A stretch of DNA of 10,656 nucleotides from positions 1 through 10,656 of the forward strand of contig JBDKTK010000153.1 of assembly GCA_039680225.1 (NCBI GenBank). Reading direction: 5' to 3'. The position numbers and the translations under genes were made by a program. This document shows positions 1-6,682 of the stretch, piece by piece. The DNA comes from JBDKTK01 sp039680225. Lineage in GTDB: Bacteria; Desulfobacterota; Syntrophia; Syntrophales; UBA4778. Positions within the stretch are counted from its first letter, which is position 1. Each line of letters opens with the position of its first letter. Below the pieces are notes generated by a model. The model had not been told where the DNA came from. It ran no database searches and was given only the letters and a program-made list of their open reading frames with translations.

Positions 1-1
1 A

Positions 2-21
2 CTTCGACAGGCTCAGTGACC
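2..21 (+). repeat. Intergenic repeat copy A, downstream of proB
   Basis: The sequence is cttcgacaggctcagtgacc. The reverse complement of 2201-2220 matches it at 19 of 20 positions, and its core (tcgacaggctca) recurs at 2246-2257. It lies 9 bp beyond the proB stop codon. Short repeats with this core turn up between genes in many environmental bacterial genomes; that is recalled knowledge, not a search result. The window edge cuts the context, so the full element may extend to the left. Confidence 0.7.
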
Positions 22-30
22 GATATATAT

Positions 31-1170
31 TTACCCCACTTCCTCCCGGGTCACGGCCATGTTGTCGCGGTGGATCACTTCATCGTAATATTTGTAGCCG
101 AGCACCTGTTCGATCTTTGATGTCTTCAGCCCCTGGATCTTCCTGATCTCGTTCGCGCTGTAGTTGACCAAGCCCTTGGCCAGCAGCTTTCCCTCCAGAT
201 CAAAGCAGATCACGGGGTCGCCGATCTTGAACTCGCCCTCGACTTTGACGATTCCCGAAGGCAGCAGGCTGCAGCCCTTCTTTATTATCGCGCTCTTTGC
301 GCCGTCATCGAGGTAGAGCTTGCCCCTGGAGCGCAACGTGAAAGCTATCCAGTATTCGCGGCTACTCAGGCTGTTCTCGATGGGCAGGAAAAGCGTGCCG
401 GTCTCCTTGCCCGCCATGATCTCCCCGAGGACGCCCTTCCTCTTCCCCGATGCGATTATATAGGGGATGCCGCAGGCGGTGATCTTCTTGGCGGCGAGCA
501 CCTTGCTCTTCATCCCGCCCATGCCGACGGGGTCGGCCTCCGCGGTGGCGGCGTTTTCGATTTCCGGGGTAATATGCTCGACGAGTTTCAGGAGCTTCGC
601 CCTTTTCCCGAGCGAGGGGTTGCGGTCGTAAAGGCCCTCGGTGTTGGTCAGGTTGATGACAAGGTCGGTTTCCATGATGTTCGCCATCATGGCGGCGAGC
701 TGGTCGTTGTCGCCGAACTTGATCTCGTCGACGGCGACGGTGTCGTTCTCGTTGACTATCGGGATTATGCCCCACTCCAGCAGCTTGGAAAGGGTGTTGC
801 GCACGTTGATGAAACGCCGGCGGTCGATGAGGTCGCTCATTGTCAGGAGTATCTGGGCGACATACAGCTTATGTTTTCCGAAAAGGTTCGAATAGACGCG
901 CATGAGCCTGCCCTGCCCGATGGCAGCCGCGGCCTGCTTTTCCGGCATGCTCTTGAGTTTTCCGAGGCCCAGCCTGTGCCGCCCGGAGGCGATGGCCCCC
1001 GATGTGACCATCACGACCTGGTAACCGTCGCTGCGCAGCTGCGCTATCTCCTCGACAAGCAGTTCGATGATGGCCATGTCGAGGCCGTCCTTCCTGGTAA
1101 GGACTCCCGAGCCCACTTTGATCAGGATCTTCTTTATGCAGGAAAGCGCTTCCTTGCGCGTGTCAGTCAT
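31..1170 (-). CDS. proB: Glutamate 5-kinase with C-terminal PUA domain
   Basis: ProB phosphorylates L-glutamate with ATP to glutamyl 5-phosphate, the first and usually feedback-controlled step of proline synthesis, in the cytoplasm. The 379-residue product has the usual length for the two-domain form. The amino-acid kinase domain covers about residues 12-265: the ATP-binding start IKVGSGVLTR (17-26), VMVTSGAIASG (53-63), the glutamate-site segment NENDTVAVDEIKFGDNDQ (140-157), TNTEGLYDRNP (175-185) and GMGGMKSKV (216-224). A PUA domain follows at about 280-365. The ATG at 1170 overlaps the end of obg by 8 bp, suggesting translational coupling. The stop is TAA at 33-31. No terminator is visible before the left edge, so further genes (proA is a common neighbour in relatives) may follow outside the window. 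All key motifs look intact. Confidence 0.96.
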   Translation of the reverse strand: MTDTRKEALSCIKKILIKVGSGVLTRKDGLDMAIIELLVEEIAQLRSDGYQVVMVTSGAIASGRHRLGLGKLKSMPEKQAAAAIGQGRLMRVYSNLFGKHKLYVAQILLTMSDLIDRRRFINVRNTLSKLLEWGIIPIVNENDTVAVDEIKFGDNDQLAAMMANIMETDLVINLTNTEGLYDRNPSLGKRAKLLKLVEHITPEIENAATAEADPVGMGGMKSKVLAAKKITACGIPYIIASGKRKGVLGEIMAGKETGTLFLPIENSLSSREYWIAFTLRSRGKLYLDDGAKSAIIKKGCSLLPSGIVKVEGEFKIGDPVICFDLEGKLLAKGLVNYSANEIRKIQGLKTSKIEQVLGYKYYDEVIHRDNMAVTREEVG

Positions 1171-2188
1171 TACTCTTTTCAGCCTTTCTGACGCTCAGCA
1201 GCCGGATAATTTCGTCCAGCAGCGGCGGTATTCCCTCCCCGGTTGCCGCGGAGACAGGAAAAATTTTTATTCCCTTTCTCTTGAACATGTCAACCGCTTT
1301 TTTCAGCCTTGCCTTCGCCTCCGGCAGATCGATCTTGTTGAGTGCCGCGAGCTGCGGCTTTTCCAGGAGGGCGGGGCTGAAACTCGCGAGTTCCTTGTTG
1401 ATGGCCTGATAGTCCTTCCAGGGGCTTTTCTTATCAGAATCATGGCCCGAGATATCTATCAGGTGCACCAGCAGGTATGTGCGTTCTATGTGCTTGAGGA
1501 ACCTGGTGCCGAGCCCGAGCCCTTCGTGGGCGCCCTCTATCAGGCCCGGGATGTCGGCAATCACGAAATCATTGTCCTTGTGCGAAACCACGCCGAGGAC
1601 GGGAGAGAGAGTGGTGAACGGGTAATCGGCGATCTTGGGGCGCGCCGCCGAGACGCGCGAGATGAAGGTCGATTTGCCCGCATTGGGAAAGCCGACGAGC
1701 CCGACGTCTGCAATCAGTTTCACCTCCAGCTTTACCCATCTCTCTTCACCCGGCATCCCTTCCTGGGCGAAGCGCGGGGTCCGGTGCGTCGAGGTCGCGA
1801 AGTGCGCGTTGCCCTTCCCGCCTATCCCGCCCTTCGCTATGACGCAGGACTGCTCCGCTTCCGAAAGGTCGCAAAGGGTTTCGCAGGTGTCGATATCGGT
1901 TATGACCGTCCCGACCGGGACCAGGATTTCTATGCCTTTCCCGTTTTTGCCCGTCCGGTTGTTGCCTCCGCCCCCGCCTCCGCGCTCCGCGATGTGGTGC
2001 TGGTTGTAGCTCAGGTCAAGCAGCGTGTGGTGGTTAAGCGAGGCCCGCACAATGACGTCCCCGCCCTTGCCGCCGTTGCCGCCGTCCGGGCCGCCGCGCG
2101 GGACAAACTTCTCCCTGCGGAAGCTGACCATGCCCTTCCCGCCATCGCCGGCCTTGATGTAAATTTTTGCCTCGTCTACGAATTTCAT
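1163..2188 (-). CDS. obg: Obg/CgtA family ribosome-associated GTPase
   Basis: Obg is an essential GTPase that binds the 50S subunit and links ribosome assembly to growth and (p)ppGpp. From the ATG at 2188 the protein has 341 residues. The glycine-rich Obg fold covers about 1-158 (GDGGKG, RGGPDGGNGGKGGD, GGGGGGNNRTGKNG). The G domain follows: G1 GFPNAGKST (166-174), G2 threonines at 192-193, G3 DIPG (212-215), G4 NKID (284-287) and G5 SAATGEG (313-319). It ends soon after G5, so the C-terminal OCT domain of many Firmicutes Obg proteins is absent, as in many proteobacteria. An in-frame ATG at 2227 would add 13 residues, but these are encoded by an intergenic repeat; MKFVDEA is the normal family start. 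The Shine-Dalgarno sequence is weak. It overlaps proB by 8 bp. rplU and rpmA, frequent upstream partners in relatives, are not next to it. Confidence 0.96.
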   Translation of the reverse strand: MKFVDEAKIYIKAGDGGKGMVSFRREKFVPRGGPDGGNGGKGGDVIVRASLNHHTLLDLSYNQHHIAERGGGGGGNNRTGKNGKGIEILVPVGTVITDIDTCETLCDLSEAEQSCVIAKGGIGGKGNAHFATSTHRTPRFAQEGMPGEERWVKLEVKLIADVGLVGFPNAGKSTFISRVSAARPKIADYPFTTLSPVLGVVSHKDNDFVIADIPGLIEGAHEGLGLGTRFLKHIERTYLLVHLIDISGHDSDKKSPWKDYQAINKELASFSPALLEKPQLAALNKIDLPEAKARLKKAVDMFKRKGIKIFPVSAATGEGIPPLLDEIIRLLSVRKAEKSND

Positions 2189-2200
2189 TTTATACCCGGC

Positions 2201-2265
2201 GGTCACTGAGCCTGTTGAAGCGACCATACCTTTCGTAAGCTCGTTTCGACAGGCTCAACTAGCGA
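2201..2265. repeat. Palindromic intergenic repeat cluster (copies A' and B)
   Basis: Copy A' (2201-2220) is the reverse complement of the repeat at 2-21 with one difference. Copy B (2239-2265) carries the same core, tcgacaggctca, in plus orientation; its ends gctcgtt and aactagc are inverted with one mismatch. A' and B face each other, so 2207-2218 can pair with 2246-2257 to form a hairpin. A smaller inverted repeat, ttgagc/gctcaa (2266-2271 and 2279-2284), follows at once. The cluster lies between the obg start codon and the dehydrogenase terminator, so any obg promoter must lie in or beside it. Confidence 0.7.
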
Positions 2266-2282
2266 TTGAGCGCTTACAGCTC

Positions 2283-2308
2283 AAAAAGGGCGGGTTTGAA
2301 ACCCGCCC
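2283..2308 (-). terminator. Rho-independent terminator of the aldolase-dehydrogenase operon
   Basis: A 9-bp perfect stem (gggcgggtt at 2288-2296 with aacccgccc at 2300-2308) has a 3-nt loop. Read on the minus strand it is followed by five T residues (2287-2283). It lies 34 bp beyond the dehydrogenase stop codon. The plus-strand side has no T run, so it acts in one direction. It separates the aldolase-dehydrogenase unit from obg-proB. Confidence 0.85.
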
Positions 2309-2320
2309 CGATTATCGGTC

Positions 2321-2335
2321 AAGCTCAACGAGCGA
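2321..2335 (+). repeat. Partial copy of intergenic repeat B
   Basis: The sequence aagctcaacgagcga matches aggctcaactagcga at 2251-2265 in 13 of 15 positions, in direct orientation 70 bp away. It lies between the terminator and the dehydrogenase stop codon. It is either a decayed or a partial copy of the same element. Confidence 0.55.
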
Positions 2336-2341
2336 TGTGTT

Positions 2342-3367
2342 TTATCTTTGCGGCTCTATGACAACTTTAATCGATTCGCCCGCCCCGGCTACCAGTTTGA
2401 AGCCCAGGCCCGTTTCAGCCAGCGGCAGGCGGTGCGTGATCATGTCTTCGACGGGGATGCGGCGCGTCCGCAGCATCTCTATCGCGATCATCGCATCGAG
2501 CGGGCTGTTGCCGTATGAGGGCAGCAGCGTTATCTCGTTGCGCCAGAACTCGTTGAGAGGCACGGGAAGTTCCACGTCGGGTTCGGTGGTCGCAAAACAC
2601 AGGACGGTCCCGCCGCGGTCGACGCACTTGAGCGCCTGCCGGAAAGCGGAGAGCGCCCCCGTGCAGACGATGACGAGGTCGGCCGGCCGCCCGCCGTTCA
2701 CTTTGCGGACCAGCCCGGGGATGTCCTCCATTGCATTGAATACATGGCCGGCTCCGGACTTTTCCGCCGCCTTCATCCTGAATTCGTTCACGTCAGTGGC
2801 AATAATCCTCCCCGCGCCCAGCGCCCGGGCCGTACGGATGTGGAGCAGTCCGGATATCCCGCTCCCCAGCACCAGCACGGAGTGGCCCGGCTGCAGGCGG
2901 GCGATCCTCTGCCCGCGGATAACGCAGGCCAGCGGTTCCACAAAAACGCCATGGTCGAATGACACTTCCGGGGGCAGGATGAACACGCCGCGGTCGACAT
3001 TGAGGCGCGGCACCCGGATGAACTCGGCGAACCCGCCCGGGTCATAGTTCGTGGTATGCAGGGTCTCGCAGGCGGTGTGGTTGCCCTTCAGGCAGTAAAG
3101 GCAGGTATTGCAGGGGATGTGATGGGAGACAAACACCCTGTCGCCGGGAAGGCAGTTGACGACGCCCTCCCCCACGGCCTCGATCTCCCCGGCTATCTCG
3201 TGCCCTAAAACGATCGGCGCCTTCCTGATCCGGTACCACTCCATGACGTCGCTGCCGCAAATGCCGCTGGCCAGCACTTTCACGAGTATCTCGCCCGGGC
3301 CGATTCCGGGCCGGGGCATTTCCTCGAGACGAACGTCATTGTTGCTGTAATACCTGGCTACCCTCAT
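2342..3367 (-). CDS. Zinc-dependent medium-chain dehydrogenase (sorbitol/threonine dehydrogenase-like)
   Basis: This is an NAD(P)-linked alcohol or polyol dehydrogenase of the zinc-containing MDR family, 341 residues, full length. The GroES-like domain carries catalytic zinc ligands C37 (GICGSD), H56-E57 (LGHEIAGEIE) and probably E144 (VEPLAC). A second, structural zinc site is formed by C86, C89, C92 and C100. The Rossmann fold starts with VLVLGSGISGLL (164-175), and D192 at the end of the next strand suggests NAD rather than NADP. The substrate cannot be read from sequence; threonine, sorbitol and other secondary alcohols are all used in this family. The start lies 5 bp after the stop of the upstream aldolase gene and its own Shine-Dalgarno is poor, so translation is probably coupled. 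The pairing suggests it reduces or oxidises a substrate or product of the aldolase. Confidence 0.88.
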   Translation of the reverse strand: MRVARYYSNNDVRLEEMPRPGIGPGEILVKVLASGICGSDVMEWYRIRKAPIVLGHEIAGEIEAVGEGVVNCLPGDRVFVSHHIPCNTCLYCLKGNHTACETLHTTNYDPGGFAEFIRVPRLNVDRGVFILPPEVSFDHGVFVEPLACVIRGQRIARLQPGHSVLVLGSGISGLLHIRTARALGAGRIIATDVNEFRMKAAEKSGAGHVFNAMEDIPGLVRKVNGGRPADLVIVCTGALSAFRQALKCVDRGGTVLCFATTEPDVELPVPLNEFWRNEITLLPSYGNSPLDAMIAIEMLRTRRIPVEDMITHRLPLAETGLGFKLVAGAGESIKVVIEPQR

Positions 3368-3372
3368 CGAGT

Positions 3373-4197
3373 TTACCGTTTCGCCTTTTTAGCGGGTTTC
3401 GCCTTCCGGCCGCCTTTTTCCTGCTTGAAAATCTCAAAGGCTTCTTTCGGATTACCCTTGCCGTGAATGACATGGTTGAGGCCTTTGGCCATCCCGACGG
3501 GGCACTCGTTCTGCCAGACATTGCGGCCGAGGTTCACTCCGACAGCGCCGTTCCGGATGCCGTCGTACACGAACTCAAATACCTCCAGCTCCGTCTCGCA
3601 TTTCGGGCCGCCGGCCATGACCACGGGCACGGGGCAGCCGCCCACGACCTTGTCGAAGTTCTTGCACCAGTATGTCTTGACCACCCGCGCGCCGAGCTCC
3701 GCGGCGATCCGGGACGCCAGCGCCAGGTAGCGGGCCTCCTGTTTTTCCGCCATCTGCTTGCCGACCGCCGTTACCGCCATGACCGGGATCCCGTAATCTT
3801 CGCAGAGGTTCACCATGTCGGAGAGGTTCATAAGGCTCTGCCGCTCGTAATCCGTCCCGACGAAAATGGAAACGCCCACGGCCGCCGCATTGAGCCTGAT
3901 GATCTCTTCAATAGAGGTCGTGATCTCCTCGTTGGCGAGATCGCCGCCGATTATGCTCGCGCCCCCGGACACCCTGAGTATCACGGGCTTGCTCCCTATC
4001 GGGTCGACAGCGGCGCGCAGCACCCCCCTGGTCACAAAGAGGGCGTCGCAATAAGGCAGAAGAGGATCTATTGTCCTGCCGGGCTGCTCGAGGCAGCGGG
4101 TCGGCCCCTGGAAATAGCCGTGGTCTATCGGGAGAAAGAAACACCGGCCGTCCTCCTTTATCAATTGCGACATCCTGTTTTTCATTCCCCAGTCCAT
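3373..4197 (-). CDS. LsrF-like class I aldolase/thiolase (DeoC/DhnA family)
   Basis: The 274-residue product closely resembles LsrF, the 3-hydroxy-5-phosphonooxypentane-2,4-dione thiolase of AI-2 breakdown, and more loosely archaeal-type class I fructose-bisphosphate aldolases. Matching stretches include DWGMKNRMSQ, IDHGYFQGPT (24-33), VTRGVLR, YERQS, AVTAVGK and VVMAGGPK. The Schiff-base lysine should be K174 in VVKTYW, with phosphate-binding glycine segments at MAGG (194-197) and VNLGRN (221-226). Enterobacterial LsrF, as recalled, has about 30 extra N-terminal residues; here an in-frame stop at 4224-4222 precludes a much longer start, and GGAGG at 4209-4205 supports the ATG at 4197. The last 17 residues are lysine- and arginine-rich (GGRKAKPAKKAKR). 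No lsrK, lsrB or transporter genes are nearby, so the natural substrate is open. It is the first gene of an operon with the dehydrogenase downstream. Confidence 0.85.
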   Translation of the reverse strand: MDWGMKNRMSQLIKEDGRCFFLPIDHGYFQGPTRCLEQPGRTIDPLLPYCDALFVTRGVLRAAVDPIGSKPVILRVSGGASIIGGDLANEEITTSIEEIIRLNAAAVGVSIFVGTDYERQSLMNLSDMVNLCEDYGIPVMAVTAVGKQMAEKQEARYLALASRIAAELGARVVKTYWCKNFDKVVGGCPVPVVMAGGPKCETELEVFEFVYDGIRNGAVGVNLGRNVWQNECPVGMAKGLNHVIHGKGNPKEAFEIFKQEKGGRKAKPAKKAKR

Positions 4198-4241
4198 ATG
4201 AAAACCTCCATAATTATTAAGTTAAAACAACAGGGAGAATT

Positions 4242-4269
4242 TTTATCACAGGAGAACCGGCAAAAACAA
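4242..4269 (-). promoter_or_regulatory. Possible promoter for the aldolase operon
   Basis: On the minus strand, TTGTTT (4269-4264) and GATAAA (4247-4242) are separated by 16 bp, about 45 bp upstream of the aldolase start. They match the sigma-70 boxes at 3 of 6 and 4 of 6 positions. The gap 4198-4310 is AT-rich and must hold divergent promoters for the aldolase and the M28 peptidase. No convincing plus-strand pair was seen. Confidence 0.3.
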
Positions 4270-4310
4270 CCCTTCTTATTGCAACTAACAATTCCGGCGG
4301 CGGTGAAAGT

Positions 4311-5345
4311 ATGATAATTTCTGACCTGGATATGATTGGAATGAAAATCAGGGGCAGAAAGGCAAAAATCTTGGGCGCCATAATACTTGTGATAGCCGTT
4401 ATCGCGGCTATAGTGCTTTATCCGCTGGTCAGGACGAAATACCAGGCTTCCGAATCGCACGTGCTTGCCCCGGGGGAATTGCCGGAAAGTGCCCGCAGCC
4501 TTTACCGGCACGTGGAGGCCCTTTCCGTCAACATCGGGCCGCGGAGCTTCAAAGACTGCGAGGCGCTTGCCAGGACACAGGAGTACATAGTGAAAAATCT
4601 GCGGGAATGGGGGTACAGCCCCGTCCTGCATCCATTCAATTACAAGGGCCGGGAGTATTTCAATATCGAGGCGTCGATTGCGGGCGGCAGAGCGCCGGAT
4701 GAAGTGATCGTAATCGGCGCCCACTACGACACCGTGGAACGCACGCCCGGCGCCGACGACAACGCCAGCGCCGTCGCCGTCCTCCTCGAGATGTGCCGCC
4801 TGATGAAGGATTTTTCCCCCGCGAGGACGATCAAGTTCATGTTCTTCTCCCTGGAAGAACGCCCCGCTTTCGCCACCCGCTCCATGGGCAGCGAGGTATA
4901 CGCCAAAAAGCAGAAAGAGGCCGGGGCGGACATCAGGGGCATGATCTGCCTGGAGATGGTAGGTTATTTCAGCGACAAGGCGGGAGGCCAGACAATACCT
5001 ATTCCGCTCATGGGAAAAGGGATTTCCACGACGCCTGATTTCATCGGGGTCATCGGCAATAACGATTCCAAAGACCTGGCAGCGAAAGTGAGGGGCTCCA
5101 TCGAGGCGGGCTCCCGGGTGCCGGTCGAATCGCTTGTCGCATCGGGCATGATCCCCGGCGTGGACTTCTCGGACCACCGTTCGTTCTGGAGGACGGGCTA
5201 CAAGGCGGTCATGGTCACGGACACGGCGTTCTACCGCAACCCCAATTACCACACGTATAAAGACACAATAGAGACGCTTGATTTTGAGAAGATGGCCGAT
5301 TTGCTGGGCGGGCTGATCAGGGCGGCCCGGGACCTTGCAAACTGA
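4311..5345 (+). CDS. Membrane-anchored M28 family zinc aminopeptidase
   Basis: This is a 344-residue M28-type metallopeptidase that probably removes N-terminal residues from peptides outside the cytoplasmic membrane. A basic N-terminus is followed by one hydrophobic helix at about 19-40 (ILGAIILVIAVIAAIVLYPL) with no clear cleavage site, so it is probably a signal anchor. The catalytic domain holds the two-zinc motifs: GAHYDT (H138, D140), GADDNASA (bridging aspartate at 149/150), SLEER (E182, E183), CLEMVGY (E215) and NYHTYKDT (H314). The segment EERPAFATRSMGSEVY (182-197) resembles a recalled M28 subgroup with an EEPP-x-F-x-T-x-x-MGS signature. The ATG at 4311 has GGTGA six bases upstream; in-frame ATGs at 4332 and 4341 lack good sites. 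It lies 38 bp before alanine dehydrogenase, probably co-transcribed. Peptide preference is unknown. Confidence 0.88.
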   Translation: MIISDLDMIGMKIRGRKAKILGAIILVIAVIAAIVLYPLVRTKYQASESHVLAPGELPESARSLYRHVEALSVNIGPRSFKDCEALARTQEYIVKNLREWGYSPVLHPFNYKGREYFNIEASIAGGRAPDEVIVIGAHYDTVERTPGADDNASAVAVLLEMCRLMKDFSPARTIKFMFFSLEERPAFATRSMGSEVYAKKQKEAGADIRGMICLEMVGYFSDKAGGQTIPIPLMGKGISTTPDFIGVIGNNDSKDLAAKVRGSIEAGSRVPVESLVASGMIPGVDFSDHRSFWRTGYKAVMVTDTAFYRNPNYHTYKDTIETLDFEKMADLLGGLIRAARDLAN

Positions 5346-5383
5346 ATTCGAGGCGCCGGAGAGGTGACAGAGGAGGTGGCGAC

Positions 5384-6493
5384 ATGAAAATCGGAGTCCC
5401 GCGCGAGGTGAAGGACCGTGAGTTCCGGGTGGCGATAACGCCCGGAGGGGTCGCACAGCTTACAACCGAAGGCCATACAGTCATTGTCGAGGCATCCGCC
5501 GGCGAGGGCAGCGGCTTCAGCGATTCGGATTACGTGAAGGCCGGCGCGGTCATCGCGCCCCGGGCAGCCGAATGCTGGGCGGCCGGCATGGTCGTGAAAA
5601 TCAAGGAGCCGCAGGCGTCCGAATACGGGTACCTGCGACGGGACCTGGTCCTCTTCACGTTTCTGCACCTCGCGGCCGAGCGCACCCTTACGCTCGAGAT
5701 GATGAAGAGCGGCGCGACCGGCATTGCGTATGAAACTGTCGAGCTGCCGGGCGGGGAGCTGCCGCTTCTAAAGCCCATGAGCGAGGTGGCCGGACGCCTT
5801 GCCGTCCAGATCGGCGCGCACTACCTGGAAAAGACATACGGCGGGAAGGGAAAGCTGATGGGAGGCGTCCCCGGTGTCCTGCCCGCGCATGTGGTCATCC
5901 TCGGAGGGGGCGCGGTGGGGAGCAACGCCGCGAAGGTCGCGCTGGGAATGGGGGCGCAGGTCACGGTCCTCGACCTCAACATCGACCGGCTATATTATCT
6001 GGAGGAAATCCTCCACGACCGCTTCTCGACGCTGAGCGCCAATACGTTCAATATTGCCGAAATGGTAAAGACCGCCGACCTGCTGATCGGCGGCGTCCTC
6101 CTGAAGGGCGCAAAGGCCCCGCGCCTCGTGACGCGCGAGATGGTCGCGGCGATGCAGCCCGGCAGCGTGATCGTGGACGTCTCGGTGGACCAGGGCGCCT
6201 GCATAGAGACCATCCACCCGACCACGCATTCCAACCCCGTTTACCTCGTCGACGGCGTGATCCATTACGGCGTCACCAACATACCCGGCGCCGTCCCGCA
6301 GACCAGCACCTTCGCCCTGACGAACATGACGCTGCCGTACGTCTCAAAGCTCGCGAGATACGGGCTGGAAGCGGTGAAGAGCGATCCGCCGCTCGCAAAA
6401 GGCGTTAACACGTTCGACGGGAAAATCACATACGAAGCGGTAGCGGAGACGTTCGGGCTGGAGTACACGCCTTTGGACAAATGTTCGCCTTGA
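5384..6493 (+). CDS. ald: Alanine dehydrogenase
   Basis: Ald converts L-alanine, water and NAD+ reversibly to pyruvate, ammonium and NADH in the cytoplasm, feeding amino-acid carbon into central metabolism or making alanine under reducing conditions. The 369-residue product has the family length. The expected catalytic residues are present: R15 (DREFRVAITP), K74 (VKIKEP), H95 (TFLHLA) and D269 (VSVDQG). The NAD-binding fold starts with VILGGGAVGSNAA (171-183), and D197 in VTVLDLN should bind the adenosine ribose. HYGVTNIPGAVPQTST is a hallmark near the C-terminal part. The ATG at 5384 follows a strong AGGAGG (5371-5376). Placement just after a peptidase gene suggests a peptide-to-alanine catabolic unit. 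No intrinsic terminator follows the TGA stop. Confidence 0.96.
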   Translation: MKIGVPREVKDREFRVAITPGGVAQLTTEGHTVIVEASAGEGSGFSDSDYVKAGAVIAPRAAECWAAGMVVKIKEPQASEYGYLRRDLVLFTFLHLAAERTLTLEMMKSGATGIAYETVELPGGELPLLKPMSEVAGRLAVQIGAHYLEKTYGGKGKLMGGVPGVLPAHVVILGGGAVGSNAAKVALGMGAQVTVLDLNIDRLYYLEEILHDRFSTLSANTFNIAEMVKTADLLIGGVLLKGAKAPRLVTREMVAAMQPGSVIVDVSVDQGACIETIHPTTHSNPVYLVDGVIHYGVTNIPGAVPQTSTFALTNMTLPYVSKLARYGLEAVKSDPPLAKGVNTFDGKITYEAVAETFGLEYTPLDKCSP

Positions 6494-6517
6494 CATTTCC
6501 AGGCCCTATAGTAAATT
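6490..6517 (+). promoter_or_regulatory. Possible promoter overlapping the end of ald
   Basis: A perfect TTGACA (6490-6495) overlaps the ald stop codon, and TAAATT (6512-6517, 4 of 6 matches) follows after 16 bp. It could start a transcript covering the double-HhH protein and the YidB-like gene, with a 5' leader of about 160 nt. The perfect -35 box may be chance. Confidence 0.3.
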
Positions 6518-6638
6518 TGAACCACTATTGAATTGAATCCATAGCAGCAGGCCCAAATTCTCTCCAGGTACGGGTCCATCTCTCGTGCGCGCTCCCGCGC
6601 TCCCTCTCATTCCCGGTTGTATAAAAATCCAAGCCAGT

Positions 6639-6652
6639 TCTGCTTAAGCAGA
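6639..6652. promoter_or_regulatory. 14-bp perfect palindrome, possible operator
   Basis: TCTGCTTAAGCAGA is its own reverse complement. It sits 31 bp upstream of the double-HhH start codon, directly before an AT-rich TATAAA (6655-6660) that could be a -10 box, although no matching -35 was found. A dimeric repressor or activator site is the natural reading. The rest of the 189-bp gap (6494-6682) holds a pyrimidine-rich stretch, a 5-bp GC hairpin without a T run (6587-6600), and no gene. Confidence 0.45.
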
Positions 6653-6682
6653 TTTATAAAATGACCGGAAAGGAGGCTTTAC

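Noticed and set aside
1067..2209. Long plus-strand open frame (380 codons) opposite obg
   Set aside because: It is the antisense of the fully conserved obg gene in GC-rich DNA; the protein is low-complexity, rich in arginine and valine, with no family features.
2283..2308. Bidirectional terminator
   Set aside because: The T run is present only in the minus-strand reading; no plus-strand gene ends here.
3373..4197. Quorum-sensing (AI-2) operon
   Set aside because: Only the LsrF-like enzyme is present; transporter, kinase, isomerase and regulator genes are missing from the neighbourhood.
3463..4314. Plus-strand open frame opposite the aldolase
   Set aside because: The opposite strand encodes a conserved aldolase with a good ribosome site; this frame is a shadow.
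4182..5456. Long minus-strand open frame (424 codons) opposite the M28 peptidase
   Set aside because: It covers the antisense of a gene with intact zinc-site motifs and spans the intergenic gap and the divergent start; it shows no recognisable domain.
6587..6600. Terminator after ald
   Set aside because: The hairpin has only a 5-bp stem and no following T run, so it is unlikely to stop transcription by itself.
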